Assembly (NCBI GenBank): GCA_947184155.2
Contig: CAMXCT020001657.1
Location: 437,574-501,573 of the forward strand
Direction: 5' to 3'
Origin: Cladocopium goreaui
Lineage: Eukaryota; Sar; Dinophyceae; Suessiales; Symbiodiniaceae
DNA: 64,000 nt
Part shown: positions 19,368 to 28,615 of the stretch, one piece after another
Numbering within the stretch: position 1 is the first letter of the stretch
Layout of the letters: each line of letters starts with the position of its first letter
Notes under the pieces: model-generated
Databases searched by the model: none
Told to the model about the DNA's origin: nothing
Seen by the model: only the letters and a program-made list of their open reading frames with translations
Position numbers and translations under genes: made by a program

Positions 19368-20000
19368 TCAGCCAAGTTGGTCTTTGATCTTATTCCACAT
19401 AGAGCGAACATCTTCTTCAGACTTGCCCATCTTGGTCGAGATCACCTTCCATGAAAATCGAGATTTCTCGTCAGCCTTCAGAGTGCGTAGTTTCTGTTTG
19501 TCTTCAGAGGTCCAGAGTGACAGTGGGCTCGAGGAGCGGGATCGGGATTGGTCACGTCGACGACGACGCTTGGCAGGAGCCTTTGGAGCGGATTTGGCTT
19601 TCTGTTTGCGACTTGGCGGTGATGGTGTTCTAGTAGAAAGCTTCGAAGGTGCAGGTAAAACATCAGGAGGCGGAGCAGCAACATGTTGGTGTGGCTCAGG
19701 GAGATGGGTTTCCACCAGTTCATCCATAAGTGTCTCTTCCTCCTCCAGATCCGGCGATGGGATGGGGGCATTGTCAATGAAGGCATTGGTCTGGTCCGAA
19801 TAATGTGGTCGTAGCCCATCAGGTTGATTCCATACGTCTGTACTGGGAAGAGGAGTAGGTTCAATGTTGGGAATGAGTGTGGGTGGTAGTAGCGCCATTG
19901 CTCGATGTAGTAGAAGGTAAGCATGGTGAACATCATGAAGAAATTGAAGAAACACTGGTTCTTGGATCGGAATTGACGTCGTAGGAGACGAGGAAGCCAT
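19368..20000 (-). CDS. SANT/Myb-domain protein of the Penelope-like element (ORF 4)
   Basis: 210 aa from the ATG at 20000 (MASSSPTTSIP); an upstream ATG at 20027 is also in frame. After a Pro/Glu-rich middle and a basic cluster (KRRRRRDQSRSRS) that could be a nuclear localisation signal, the last ~50 residues read as a single SANT/Myb repeat: LWTSEDKQKLRTL ... FSWKVISTKM ... DVRSMWNKIKDQL, with the spaced tryptophans of the family. Such domains bind DNA or histone tails. In a retroelement it could direct target choice or nuclear entry (inference). It follows the RT ORF with a 173-bp gap. Confidence 0.75.
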   Translation of the reverse strand: MASSSPTTSIPIQEPVFLQFLHDVHHAYLLLHRAMALLPPTLIPNIEPTPLPSTDVWNQPDGLRPHYSDQTNAFIDNAPIPSPDLEEEETLMDELVETHLPEPHQHVAAPPPDVLPAPSKLSTRTPSPPSRKQKAKSAPKAPAKRRRRRDQSRSRSSSPLSLWTSEDKQKLRTLKADEKSRFSWKVISTKMGKSEEDVRSMWNKIKDQLG

Positions 20001-20173
20001 GACAATGCGTCGAGTATGGGCCAACAAATAAATGAAGCCGAGTTTGAGGGTAAGCCAGCTGGAAAAGCATTATTCCGTGATCAAATAAATTCTAATAAGG
20101 TCCAAATAGGTGAAACGTTCAGCAAGGTGTGAGTAATGAAACGTAAGCGCCAGCGGCAAGACGGTTCAGGATT

Positions 20174-22945
20174 TTACCACAATGAGGAAACGTGCAAATA
20201 TTGACGGATCGGCTTGGCGGCAGCGAAAAGATCGGACTCGGTAAAACCTGCAGATCTGTACAAACGATGCAATGCGGCAAAACCTCGTGTTCGTTCATGT
20301 TCAGGGTGCGCGCATTTGGCGACCAGAAATAATCGTGAAACAAAGCCTGAAAGTTGGACGGCCAAAGGTGATGCGGAGAATGGCGCCATGACCTGGTTGA
20401 AGTCGCGTGGAGGGCTGTAGCGAAGGGCAAAAGGCTCGAACTCGATGCAAAAGCCCAAGAACTCCTGGTCCGGTTCCGTTTCCAAAATGATAGGATGGCC
20501 GTAGAACTCCGGGTGGAGGAAATTGGCGAAGCAAATTTCGTAATCCCAGCTGGGGTCCGACAAGCACAGTCTGTTGTCCACATAGCGAAGGAGGCGAGCT
20601 GTGAGATCCATGTTGCTAAGGGTGGTGCGGTAGGTTCGGTACCAGATTTCTTCAGACAGTGCAACAACCATCATGCACAAAGCTGGACTCAGTGGGGAGC
20701 CCATAGGGGATCCTCGGATTTGTTCAAAAGCCGTAGTGCCAATGGAGAATTGAGTCATCTTCAAAGACATGAGGATGATGCGTTCAATGTCCCGAATGAA
20801 GATCTTCCTGGTTACATTGAGTGTACGGCATGTGCGACCTTTTACTATGTCCCCTGTGTTGTTGCCCGGAGTTGCCTTCACGGAAATGATCTCATCGGGG
20901 TCGGTATTCATAAGGGTCGAGAGGAACTGCAAGGTCAGTCGCCAGCTAGCGATGAAGCGGTCAGTGTCAATGCTTGTGAAAAAGCCCGCAAGATCTTGGT
21001 TGTGTATTCGTGGAGTGGGGAGCGAATCAAAGTCAGTGTCCTTGAGGAGCTTGATGAGATCAAATACATCACCCCTTGCCAGGTTGTGGGGAAACGCTTG
21101 GGGTAGAAGGTTGTAGAGCAGCTTGGCAGTGCAGTTCAACATAGGTCGAAAAGGTGCCGTGAAGAAGCTGACAATGGGTCGCCCGGCCTGGAACTGTTTC
21201 TTCCGTTTGGGTAGGACATAGGCATTCGGCAGGTCTCGTCCAGCACCAAGTGCCCAAGGGTATGCTTTGCCAAAATGGCGGTTGATCTCGGCGATGGTCC
21301 GCTCGATGATGTCACTCGGGCTCTGCTCCAATTTACGAAATACCAACGGGTCGGCGAAGGTTGTGGTGAGGCACTGGAAGTAGAGTACGGGGCAGTAGAT
21401 TCGTAGGGATGTAGCTCGCTTGTCCTCGTTGTGGAAGACGGCTTCTGGAAAAAGACGTTTGAAGCGGCCGATGTCTTTGTGAGTGATGTGGTTGTTGAGT
21501 GTGTGGTAGTGGGAGTGAATAGAACGATGCCAGAGCTCATCAATATGGGACTTTTGTAAGGAAGGGAGTGAGTTTCGGGTAGTCCATGTCCGCAAAGCCA
21601 GGCGAAGCGATGTCTGGATTTCTTTGGAAGGTGGGAAGATTTTGTTTTGAAGCGAACCAGTCGCAATGGATGTGTGTGGGCCATCATCGAAACGTAGGTT
21701 GTCGCCGTCGAGGACCAGGTGGTGATCGGGTGGGAGACCACGAAGAGCATGAGGTCGCAAGGCATCACAGGCACACTTTGGGGTGTCGCCGTCAGCCCAT
21801 TTGGTAGCGGCTTCTTTGTGATTGCACAAGCTATCCATCACCGAGGGGAACTTTGTGAAGACAATAGCCGTGGAAGGAGTCTGCAATGTGGTGTTGTAGT
21901 GTCGAGTTTGATGAACGTGGGAGGTGAGCAGGCGTCGAAGATCCCGAGTCCAGTTGGGGCATAGTAGCCAAGGCGCACGAAGAGGAACCGGTTTTCTGAC
22001 TCGTTTAGCTTTCCAGAAGGTCAAAGCTCGGTCAACGGCATTGATGGCGTACGACCTTTGAGGTTCTCCAAGGTTGTTGGCAAGACGTCGGATAAAGTAG
22101 CAGCCTTGAACTCCAATTTCATTGGATCGTAGTTTCTTCTCCATGTGGAAGCGTCGAACGGAGTTACTGCCCAAATCCTGGATAATCTCCCAAAGTTGTA
22201 CTCGTCGATGGAAGAGAGGACTATGAAGAGCGTGTCGAACATGATGAGGTGTAGATCGCCAGCGAAGTTTCCGCCACAAGGAAAATGCTCCAAATTGTCG
22301 AGAGGTGGAAAACTTGGTACGTGCAATGAGTCCCTTTCGGCAATTGAAAAACTGGTAAATAAACGGGGTGTTCAATCGAGGTTGCCACAATTGAATTAAG
22401 GCCTGTTCCAAGGCCCAGAAGTTGGATTTATTGGTGTAGATCGGGAAAACAGACCACATCCAGAAATTGTCAAATCTGCACCAAAACCGTAAGGCAACTT
22501 CGGCCAGCACGAATTTATGTTGTTGCACTTGCAGAAATTTCCGATAGCGAGAGTGTTCGCGGTCCAAAACAAACGAAGATGTGGAACCAACATAAAACTT
22601 AGGTTGAAAATTAGCAATGTGGCTGAAACGAATATACACCGCCTGAGGGTGCTTGAAACATTGAAGGGCGACTGACAAGTCATCCCAGGATCTGCAAAAG
22701 AAAATACTCTGCATCGGGGTGCCTTTGAGCAAGGCTTGGAGTTTCGGATTGGACCGTGGATGTAATAACACATATTGGCCCATCAAGACCGTTTGGAGCA
22801 TCCGAAAAGCAAAAAAGACATCAACAGAAGGGGACAACGTGAAAGGAGTCAATAATGCAAGAACCAGAATACAAGAATGGGCCACGGCCAAAGTTCGCAT
22901 AATGTTGGCTGCTTTTGAGCCAGGTGCTTTCAAATAGGTTGCTAG
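20174..22945 (-). CDS. GIY-YIG-like endonuclease + reverse transcriptase, probably made by stop-codon readthrough
   Basis: The frame runs from the TGA at 22948-22946 to 20174 (923 codons; first ATG at 22900, giving 908 aa). The N-terminal part holds VYIRFSH ... FYVGSTSSFVLDREH, matching the GIY-YIG nuclease pattern of a tyrosine pair, YVGST and R-x-x-H. The RT core follows: NQDLAGFFTSI (motif A, near 21000), GSPMGSPLSP (motif B, near 20700) and RYVDN (motif C, 20573-20584). Motif C is YVDN rather than YxDD. N-terminal GIY-YIG ahead of an RT fits the permuted Penelope-like clade. The ORF is in the same frame as the 434-aa ORF before it. Whether translation starts at 22900 or reads through from that ORF is open. 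Confidence 0.82.
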   Translation of the reverse strand, partial: LATYLKAPGSKAANIMRTLAVAHSCILVLALLTPFTLSPSVDVFFAFRMLQTVLMGQYVLLHPRSNPKLQALLKGTPMQSIFFCRSWDDLSVALQCFKHPQAVYIRFSHIANFQPKFYVGSTSSFVLDREHSRYRKFLQVQQHKFVLAEVALRFWCRFDNFWMWSVFPIYTNKSNFWALEQALIQLWQPRLNTPFIYQFFNCRKGLIARTKFSTSRQFGAFSLWRKLRWRSTPHHVRHALHSPLFHRRVQLWEIIQDLGSNSVRRFHMEKKLRSNEIGVQGCYFIRRLANNLGEPQRSYAINAVDRALTFWKAKRVRKPVPLRAPWLLCPNWTRDLRRLLTSHVHQTRHYNTTLQTPSTAIVFTKFPSVMDSLCNHKEAATKWADGDTPKCACDALRPHALRGLPPDHHLVLDGDNLRFDDGPHTSIATGSLQNKIFPPSKEIQTSLRLALRTWTTRNSLPSLQKSHIDELWHRSIHSHYHTLNNHITHKDIGRFKRLFPEAVFHNEDKRATSLRIYCPVLYFQCLTTTFADPLVFRKLEQSPSDIIERTIAEINRHFGKAYPWALGAGRDLPNAYVLPKRKKQFQAGRPIVSFFTAPFRPMLNCTAKLLYNLLPQAFPHNLARGDVFDLIKLLKDTDFDSLPTPRIHNQDLAGFFTSIDTDRFIASWRLTLQFLSTLMNTDPDEIISVKATPGNNTGDIVKGRTCRTLNVTRKIFIRDIERIILMSLKMTQFSIGTTAFEQIRGSPMGSPLSPALCMMVVALSEEIWYRTYRTTLSNMDLTARLLRYVDNRLCLSDPSWDYEICFANFLHPEFYGHPIILETEPDQEFLGFCIEFEPFALRYSPPRDFNQVMAPFSASPLAVQLSGFVSRLFLVAKCAHPEHERTRGFAALHRLYRSAGFTESDLFAAAKPIRQYLHVSSLW

Positions 22946-22952
22946 TCAGGAT
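22936..22952 (-). promoter_or_regulatory. UGA-CUAG readthrough context between Gag-like ORF and RT ORF
   Basis: On the minus strand the first of the two in-frame ORFs ends CAA TCC TGA CTA GCA, after which the frame stays open into the RT protein. TGA followed directly by CTAG is the best-known efficient stop-readthrough context in viral and cellular genes. The arrangement is like the in-frame Gag-stop-Pol of some retroviruses. Confidence 0.6.
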
Positions 22953-24250
22953 TGCATCAATAACGCCACCGTCATGACCTTGAGGACAACTTCATCCGTG
23001 GAGGCCCCCTTGTGCTTGCAGGGGTCGATACCCATCGCCACGCTTGCGCGTTGGATAGTTTTCGAAGCCTCATCGGGTTGGTTTTGCCACCATTCATTGA
23101 CCTTTTCCAAGTTCTTCTCCAGGATGTCCTGTTTGGGCTGTGGTAGCTTCAAGGCTTTCAACCACTTGGTGTATTGAGTGTCCGACAATGATGTGGGTTG
23201 GTTGTCAACGAGCCAAGTGTTCACGGAGCCCGGAGAGATAAGCAGAGTTGAGGGGTCAAAGGTCGTAGAAGCGGCAGGTTGTCCTTGGAGTGCACGTCCA
23301 ATCGGTGTCGTGGCCGGAGTGGAGCCCGGAGGTGCCGTAGCTGGTGAGGTAGTAGCGGCCGATTTGACCTTGGCCAGTTCTGCCTCCAGTTCAAGAATGC
23401 GTTGTTGGCTGGCCACGTCAGCAGAAGGTTGAGTCGGGAGCCAAGATTGGAGAAGTTGAGCAACATCTTTGGCCATGTTTTGGGTGGCTTCCTTCTGGTT
23501 GAGACATTGGCCTGCTGAACGAGCTCGAAAGGTAGCAAGTTTGTCCAAGTCTACATTGCGGGTGCGTAGTTGTGATACCAATTCGGCCACAAATACTGTA
23601 GTGCCTATGTTGTCAAAAGGAAGGACGAAGGTTTCTCTTCCGTATGCAACTCGGCGAAGCCAAGTATTGTGTAAGCCCTGGTACAAGAACTTCCAGAGTG
23701 GGACTTGTAAAGGATCCATCCCTTCAATGTCCTTGTAGCTTGAAAATCTGCTCTGTCGGATTCTGGAAGGGAAGTCCAAACCATTGATCTTGTTGGAGTC
23801 GTGGAAGTCGACATCAGGTTTCCAGTTCTCAACTGGTGGGATTTCAATGGGTCTGCATGTATATCCGTCGTTGACAGAGGAACTTGCTCCTGGGGATGAC
23901 ATAGGTCTCGGTGATCTCGGTGTAAAAGGGTGACGTTGAGGTGCAAAGTTGGCGTTGTTGGGAGGTGTCTGTGAGCTCGGAGGCGGCGTGGGCGGAAAAG
24001 GTGCCGTAGGTGAAGTCCATGGTGGGCGTGTTGGGAACGATGGAGACGTAGGCGGCGGAGGCGGTATTCCGGATGGGTTCCAAAAGGGTCGATGGGTCGC
24101 CATGGCATAGTGCATCGGGCCACGGAACGCCGGTACTGCTTGGTGCCAACCATGTTGATGACGAGGTGGTGTGCGCGAGCGATCCGGCTGGGAAGGAGGA
24201 ATTCCATTCATATCCGCGCTGTATTGGGAGATCAGGTCCTGGGACGCCAT
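22946..24250 (-). CDS. Gag-like structural ORF of the Penelope-like element (ORF 2)
   Basis: 434 aa from the ATG at 24250 (MASQDLISQYSADMNG). The first ~170 residues are Pro/Ser-rich with PPTSPSFPTRPPW-type repeats. The middle is an alpha-helical stretch with a coiled-coil-like ILELEAELAKVKS segment. The C-terminal ~90 residues (WLKALKLPQPKQDILEKN, VNEWWQNQPDE) look globular. No zinc knuckle was seen. Its position just before RT, same frame and readthrough-type stop suggest the role of a nucleocapsid/Gag protein (inference). An in-frame upstream extension to 24448 is hydrophobic and Ser/His-rich and probably untranslated. Confidence 0.65.
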   Translation of the reverse strand: MASQDLISQYSADMNGIPPSQPDRSRTPPRHQHGWHQAVPAFRGPMHYAMATHRPFWNPSGIPPPPPTSPSFPTRPPWTSPTAPFPPTPPPSSQTPPNNANFAPQRHPFTPRSPRPMSSPGASSSVNDGYTCRPIEIPPVENWKPDVDFHDSNKINGLDFPSRIRQSRFSSYKDIEGMDPLQVPLWKFLYQGLHNTWLRRVAYGRETFVLPFDNIGTTVFVAELVSQLRTRNVDLDKLATFRARSAGQCLNQKEATQNMAKDVAQLLQSWLPTQPSADVASQQRILELEAELAKVKSAATTSPATAPPGSTPATTPIGRALQGQPAASTTFDPSTLLISPGSVNTWLVDNQPTSLSDTQYTKWLKALKLPQPKQDILEKNLEKVNEWWQNQPDEASKTIQRASVAMGIDPCKHKGASTDEVVLKVMTVALLMQS

Positions 24251-24595
24251 GATGTAGAGAGGGTCACGAGATAATAGGTCAAAATTCGCTCGAACTGCCG
24301 AATGAAAGCTGCGGGAAATGTCGAGGTGAGACAAGGATAGTGTGCGAATGAAAAAGTGTGAAACATAATACGAGGTCCCAGTGTGTGAAACGTAATGTGA
24401 AAACGAATCTTGCGAAAGGATCAACAATATGAGCATGCAGCGATTCACAAATCTTTTGAGGAAGAAGTGGCGGCAATACCGAATGTCGGGAGAAGCATTG
24501 TTACTCCAAAATGATCGGGCGGGGCCACTAGGCTCATTGTATCGCTGACGTAGAATAGTCGATACTTGCTCCGGTGCTCCTCAAGGGTAAATAGT

Positions 24596-27217
24596 TCACC
24601 AACGAGATCGAGAGTGGTGGGTCGAATGTCGAGAACGAGGTCGGCCTTCATGGTGCTGGTCACGAGAGTGGTCTTCATGGTAGGAGGATCGGCGATCTCG
24701 GTGGCTGTAGGTTGAATTGTCCCAAGAAGCATTGTCGTGCCAAGATCGGCGATCATAGTCCCGAGAGCCAGAGGCAGCGGTTTCGCGATGGCTTGGTGTG
24801 TCGCGAGAGTCGTCCGGGGGCGGCTCCGAAGGTTCGGGGGCGTCGGCAGAAGGGTCAGGTCGTACTGGACGTGCAGAATCATCAGGAGGTTCCGAAGGTG
24901 CATTGGTCTCTGCAGTCTGGTGTGTGATCAAGCCCGGGAAAACCGTGTGGGTGGAGGCAACGTAGCATATAGATGCGGCGCTTGAGTTCATAGCCGTTGC
25001 ATTGTCTTTGCCCTTGGCGATGCCCGCAAGGTTGCACAAGCGTTGGATTTGGTCATTTCCTCCAGCTAGGGCACGGATGCATTTGGGTGAGCGGCATATG
25101 GCCATTAGGCCTGATGGGTTTTGTCCTTTGCCTATTTTGTAGAGCTGAGAGGTACAGATCTTGACAGCATAGCCAGGTAGGTTGTCGATGTCTGCGATCT
25201 CAGAGGACATTCCGAAGAACCCGTAACATGGGTATTGAGTCGGTATGCCGGCTTCGTTTTTTGTCCAAGTTGCCGGGCGGATGCAGTCTTCCGCAAGAAT
25301 TTTGGCAACTGATTCCCAACTCGTTTTGTGGTAGATCAGGTAGGTGCCCATGTGTTCGCCACGGTAGATTGGTTTCTTCTTCAATCCTGTGGGAACCGTG
25401 ATGGTCAGCAAGTTCTCTGGCTCGATGTAGAAGGCTTGTGTTTGCCTTGCGAGTTCAATGTCCAGTAAGTCGGATTGTGCAAAGGCCCTGGCAATATTCC
25501 TGACGGTGGCTTGGCTTGCTTTGATGTAAATACGATGGTTGTTGACGGTGCGGTATGGTTGGGCCAACTTTTCGAACATCGCGTCCACAAATTGGTTGAA
25601 GAGCTGCGAGATAGCCGGGGTCAATGATCGGCGTAGGGGAACAACATGATCGGGGCCAAGCTCAGTCAGGCAACGGACCCTATGGGGGTCATTGGCCGCC
25701 GCCACCATTTCATCGAGGTCGATGTCATTCGTGTCAAACTTGGTGAGCGAAATTGTATCTGTAACCTCAGAATTTTCACTGTCGCCGTCCGGAACTCGGA
25801 AGGACACCGCGCCGAGTGGTGCTGAAGTGTGGGTTGGTGGGTTGGTTGGTGGTTCCGTTGGTGGTGGATCGGCAGGAGAATCGGGTCGAGTATCGTGGTG
25901 ATGGTAGTTGTCGGTGTAGTGACTGTCGTTCCATGTACCCCAGGTGTCATCAGCATCGGGAGTGGGGATGTAGTTCGGATTCGATGGGTTCGCAGCTGGT
26001 CGAAGTATGACTTCATGGCCTCTGGATCGGCGACGTGGTGTCGCGGAACGTGGACGTGGGCGAGATCGATGACGTCGAGGAACCACGGGAGAGCGGCGTC
26101 GTGGTGGGGAGCGTCGTCTGTATGGAGATGGGGTTCTGCGGCCCTTGTCGGGTTTCGTGGATGATCGATGACGAGGGAGAGGAGAACGAGGTCGCTCTGC
26201 ACGTGGAGGAGAATAGCGATGGCGATGAGAATGTACAGAAGGTCGATGGGAACGTGGTCGTGGAGTCCTAGATCTTGGTCGGCGTGTTGGGGATGATGGA
26301 ACTGGTAGTTGGTGAGGAGGAGCAATGGCTGGGGCGTGAACAATGCGAAGGTCCGGAACGTCAGGTTCGGTAGGTCTGGCTTTCGGTGCAGGTGGAGGCG
26401 TGGCGATCAATGGTGTTGGAGTTGTAGGTGGCGGTACCGGTGGTGTAGGATTCGGTGGAGGTTCATCTTGTTGAAGAAGGAGTTGACGTTGTTCTTGTGC
26501 TCGTTGAGAATCCATGATCAATAGTTGCTGAGCTTGAATAAGTCGAACAGATTCAGCCAGTTGTTGTGCAGTGGAACCCAGGGATGCAAGTTCAGGTGAC
26601 ACGGATGAAGTCGGTGCCGTCGTAGGTGCCGGTGGTGTAGCGTGAGGAGGGGTTTTCGGAGCGGGCCTGCGCGGTCGATCCGGTCTTTTGTCAGAGCGAT
26701 GCCTGGGAGCTGCCTTGACTGCTGGGGGCCGTGGTGAAGGCTCATTTGGAGGGACCGTCGATGCGTCCATCTGTAATGGAGGTTGAATGTGGTGAGGTGG
26801 GTATGGAGAACTGGGCAAAGGTGTCGGTGTCAAAGTCGATGTAGGTGGTGTAGTCGATGTAGGGCATGGAGCCGGAGGGGAAGGCCACGTGGGTGGAGCG
26901 GTGGGTGCCATAGGAGATGGAAACGTCGACGGAGCGGTGTGCACCATAGTTGGTTCAGGAGTCAAAGGCGAAGGCATGGTGGGTACTAGCTGTGGGCCTG
27001 GTACTGCATGAGGAGCCGAAGTCAAGGAGGTGAACGGCAACGATGTTGGTGTTGATGTAGACGGCATGAGCGAAGCTGAGGATGACCATGTAGGATGCAA
27101 AGCCGAGGGATGTCCAAATAGATGTGCATTCGGCGTTGATTGCTGCCACGTCGAAGGTGGGTTCGAAGGCTGCGGTGGAGCAGGCCATGACGTTGGCGGA
27201 GTGTTCCACGGATGCAT
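24596..27217 (-). CDS. Large Pro/RS-rich protein of the Penelope-like element (ORF 1)
   Basis: 873 aa from the ATG at 27217 (MHPWNTPPTSWPAPP). Residues ~1-250 are proline-rich. Residues ~310-395 are an Arg/Ser/Pro-rich block (SPYRRRSPPRRRSP) like SR-type RNA-binding tails. Residues ~480-780 are globular, and the C-terminus is again RS/HRD-rich. In the globular part, LIYHKTSWESVAKILAED followed by RPATW resembles the start of an ADP-ribosyltransferase/KptA-type fold (YHGT...I...G), but no further catalytic residue can be assigned, so this is tentative. RNA binding is likely from composition. It is the most 5' ORF, about 520 bp inside the right direct repeat. Confidence 0.7.
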   Translation of the reverse strand: MHPWNTPPTSWPAPPQPSNPPSTWQQSTPNAHLFGHPSALHPTWSSSASLMPSTSTPTSLPFTSLTSAPHAVPGPQLVPTMPSPLTPEPTMVHTAPSTFPSPMAPTAPPTWPSPPAPCPTSTTPPTSTLTPTPLPSSPYPPHHIQPPLQMDASTVPPNEPSPRPPAVKAAPRHRSDKRPDRPRRPAPKTPPHATPPAPTTAPTSSVSPELASLGSTAQQLAESVRLIQAQQLLIMDSQRAQEQRQLLLQQDEPPPNPTPPVPPPTTPTPLIATPPPAPKARPTEPDVPDLRIVHAPAIAPPHQLPVPSSPTRRPRSRTPRPRSHRPSVHSHRHRYSPPRAERPRSPLPRHRSSTKPDKGRRTPSPYRRRSPPRRRSPVVPRRHRSRPRPRSATPRRRSRGHEVILRPAANPSNPNYIPTPDADDTWGTWNDSHYTDNYHHHDTRPDSPADPPPTEPPTNPPTHTSAPLGAVSFRVPDGDSENSEVTDTISLTKFDTNDIDLDEMVAAANDPHRVRCLTELGPDHVVPLRRSLTPAISQLFNQFVDAMFEKLAQPYRTVNNHRIYIKASQATVRNIARAFAQSDLLDIELARQTQAFYIEPENLLTITVPTGLKKKPIYRGEHMGTYLIYHKTSWESVAKILAEDCIRPATWTKNEAGIPTQYPCYGFFGMSSEIADIDNLPGYAVKICTSQLYKIGKGQNPSGLMAICRSPKCIRALAGGNDQIQRLCNLAGIAKGKDNATAMNSSAASICYVASTHTVFPGLITHQTAETNAPSEPPDDSARPVRPDPSADAPEPSEPPPDDSRDTPSHRETAASGSRDYDRRSWHDNASWDNSTYSHRDRRSSYHEDHSRDQHHEGRPRSRHSTHHSRSRW

Positions 27218-27736
27218 CGCTTCAGTAGATCAAAACAAAAGTGAACAATCACATACAGGATTCAGTCCCTAACTGCCTAAAAAGTCGTGCGATTATTCCC
27301 TGCACCGGGACCGTGGTCAAGTCGTGCCGCAATGGCATAAAACAGCTTTCAAGTTCCAACGAATTAGATGCACAAAATGTTTCACCTCACCAGAGAACCA
27401 AAAGGAAGGAATACCACACCTGAAAGTCGTGTGCCTGCCTGATTCCTATAGCAAATGTTGTTGTCGTGAGTCATCAAAAGCAGCTGCGAAAATGAGAGGT
27501 TTCCGACGTTCAGCACGGCTTCACTTGAAAGAGCAGCTCACTGGGATCCCTGGGACCACAAGATCAGCGGGACAATCTCAAAAGGCTGGATAACCATAAG
27601 GCTGATTGTTGCCCTTTACTTAGACGAATTACTGAGTTAAAATGTGTTAATTCGGCAGTCAGGACAGTCATCACTCACCCTAAGAAGGGTTGCCTCAAAT
27701 GGCTCCATGGCACCATGTCGGAGCCACCATGGAAAG
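27218..27736 (-). other. 5' leader of the Penelope-like element, no ORF
   Basis: About 520 bp between the right direct repeat and the first ORF. No coding frame and no spliced-leader-like sequence were seen. A GGCTCC ... GGAGCC inverted repeat with an ATGGCACCATG core lies at about 27700-27730. Confidence 0.5.
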
Positions 27737-28317
27737 CACACTAGACAAGAATGGATCATTATATGATCCGGCAGGAACTGAATCCTGAAACATGCAAACC
27801 AGCCTAGATTATTAGAGGAATAAAAGAGCCACATGAGGTACTTCTCGAAAACGAGGTAGGGCATCCGATACTGTCAAACGTAGTCATAACCAGATTTCAT
27901 AGAGTTTTTTGACCAGCATGTTGAAATCCAAAATAATGTTTCGGCGATTGTTTCCCATAGTAACCCATAATTCGTCGGCGACAGGATCTCGGCGAAAATA
28001 GAAAAAACATAATACTGTCGGCGATGTGGTTTCGGCGAAAATCTGAGGAAGGTTCTGATGCATGTAAATGTCAAAATTGATTCCAGATTGCGACAACAGT
28101 GCAGCAAATTGTATAATATTGTGGTTGGGGTTCTAAGCTTGGCCCCTTGCTATGTCCGAAAAAAGCAGGTACGTGACAAAGGCGTCCCTTTGTCATATCA
28201 CCATGGAAAGGCAGTGTCTTCGTTGGTGGATGACTGCCAGACCATGCATCCACCCCCTGCAAATTAGTGAAAACCAATAAGAAGTTTTACATCTGTTCAG
28301 ATGGTACACACACACAC
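27737..28317 (-). repeat. Direct repeat (pseudo-LTR), right copy = element 5' side
   Basis: 581 bp matching 15153-15733 throughout. As the 5' copy for the minus-strand ORFs it should hold the promoter. No TATA-type signal can be assigned with confidence. Confidence 0.92.
27941..28038. promoter_or_regulatory. Array of five TCGGCGA motifs inside the right repeat
   Basis: Same five 7-mers as in the left repeat, shifted by 12,584 bp. In this copy they lie 5' of the element genes, where a regulatory role would matter. Confidence 0.5.
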
Positions 28318-28559
28318 ACATTTCACATATTTGTTGCTTGTGCCGTTGTGCCCCACAGTTTGTTGATTACATCCTCATATTATTATGTCATTCTATATAT
28401 TCATCCCTCTAATTATCTTCCCAAAAGAAAACTTCAATTTACTGTGCTGGTGGTTCTTTAACCCAGAAACATGCAGATGATAAAACAATATATATATATA
28501 TCTACACAGTACACATCATATATTTGCAACCAGTTTCGGCTTCCCCAGTCACACCAAGC

Positions 28560-28615
28560 ATCTTCTTGGCTCGGTCTGAGGCGCGTTTGCGCCGGCCTTG
28601 GGTCAATGATCTACC
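28560..28615 (-). CDS. Possible exon upstream of the insertion
   Basis: A short GC-richer stretch translates on the minus strand either as AGANAPQTEPRRCL (AAG acceptor, GTGTGA donor) or as RRKRASDRAKKMLGVTG in another frame. It is probably an exon of the host gene into which the 13-kb element inserted, but it is too short to be sure. Confidence 0.3.

Larger units (their letters stand above)
15153..28317 (-). mobile_element. 13.2-kb Penelope-like (GIY-YIG + RT) retroelement with eight ORFs and 581-bp direct repeats
   Basis: Two direct repeats (15153-15733 and 27737-28317, spacing 12,584 bp) enclose eight minus-strand ORFs packed with gaps of roughly 170-350 bp. The third ORF combines an N-terminal GIY-YIG-like nuclease motif with a reverse transcriptase. 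This domain order is known from the permuted Naiad/Chlamys clade of Penelope-like elements, which also bear LTR-like direct repeats. There is no integrase, protease or tyrosine recombinase. The outer borders lie in (CA)n microsatellite, so a target duplication cannot be defined. Apparent identity of the repeats and intact ORFs suggest a young copy. The other seven ORFs are unusual for a Penelope-like element and may be accessory genes; alternatively this is a larger composite element. Confidence 0.8.

Noticed and set aside
24445-24903. 152-aa minus-strand ORF overlapping the end of ORF 1
   Set aside because: It is a shifted frame of the RS/HRD-rich tail of ORF 1, with Thr/Leu/Pro bias from the same repeats; nothing supports it as a gene.
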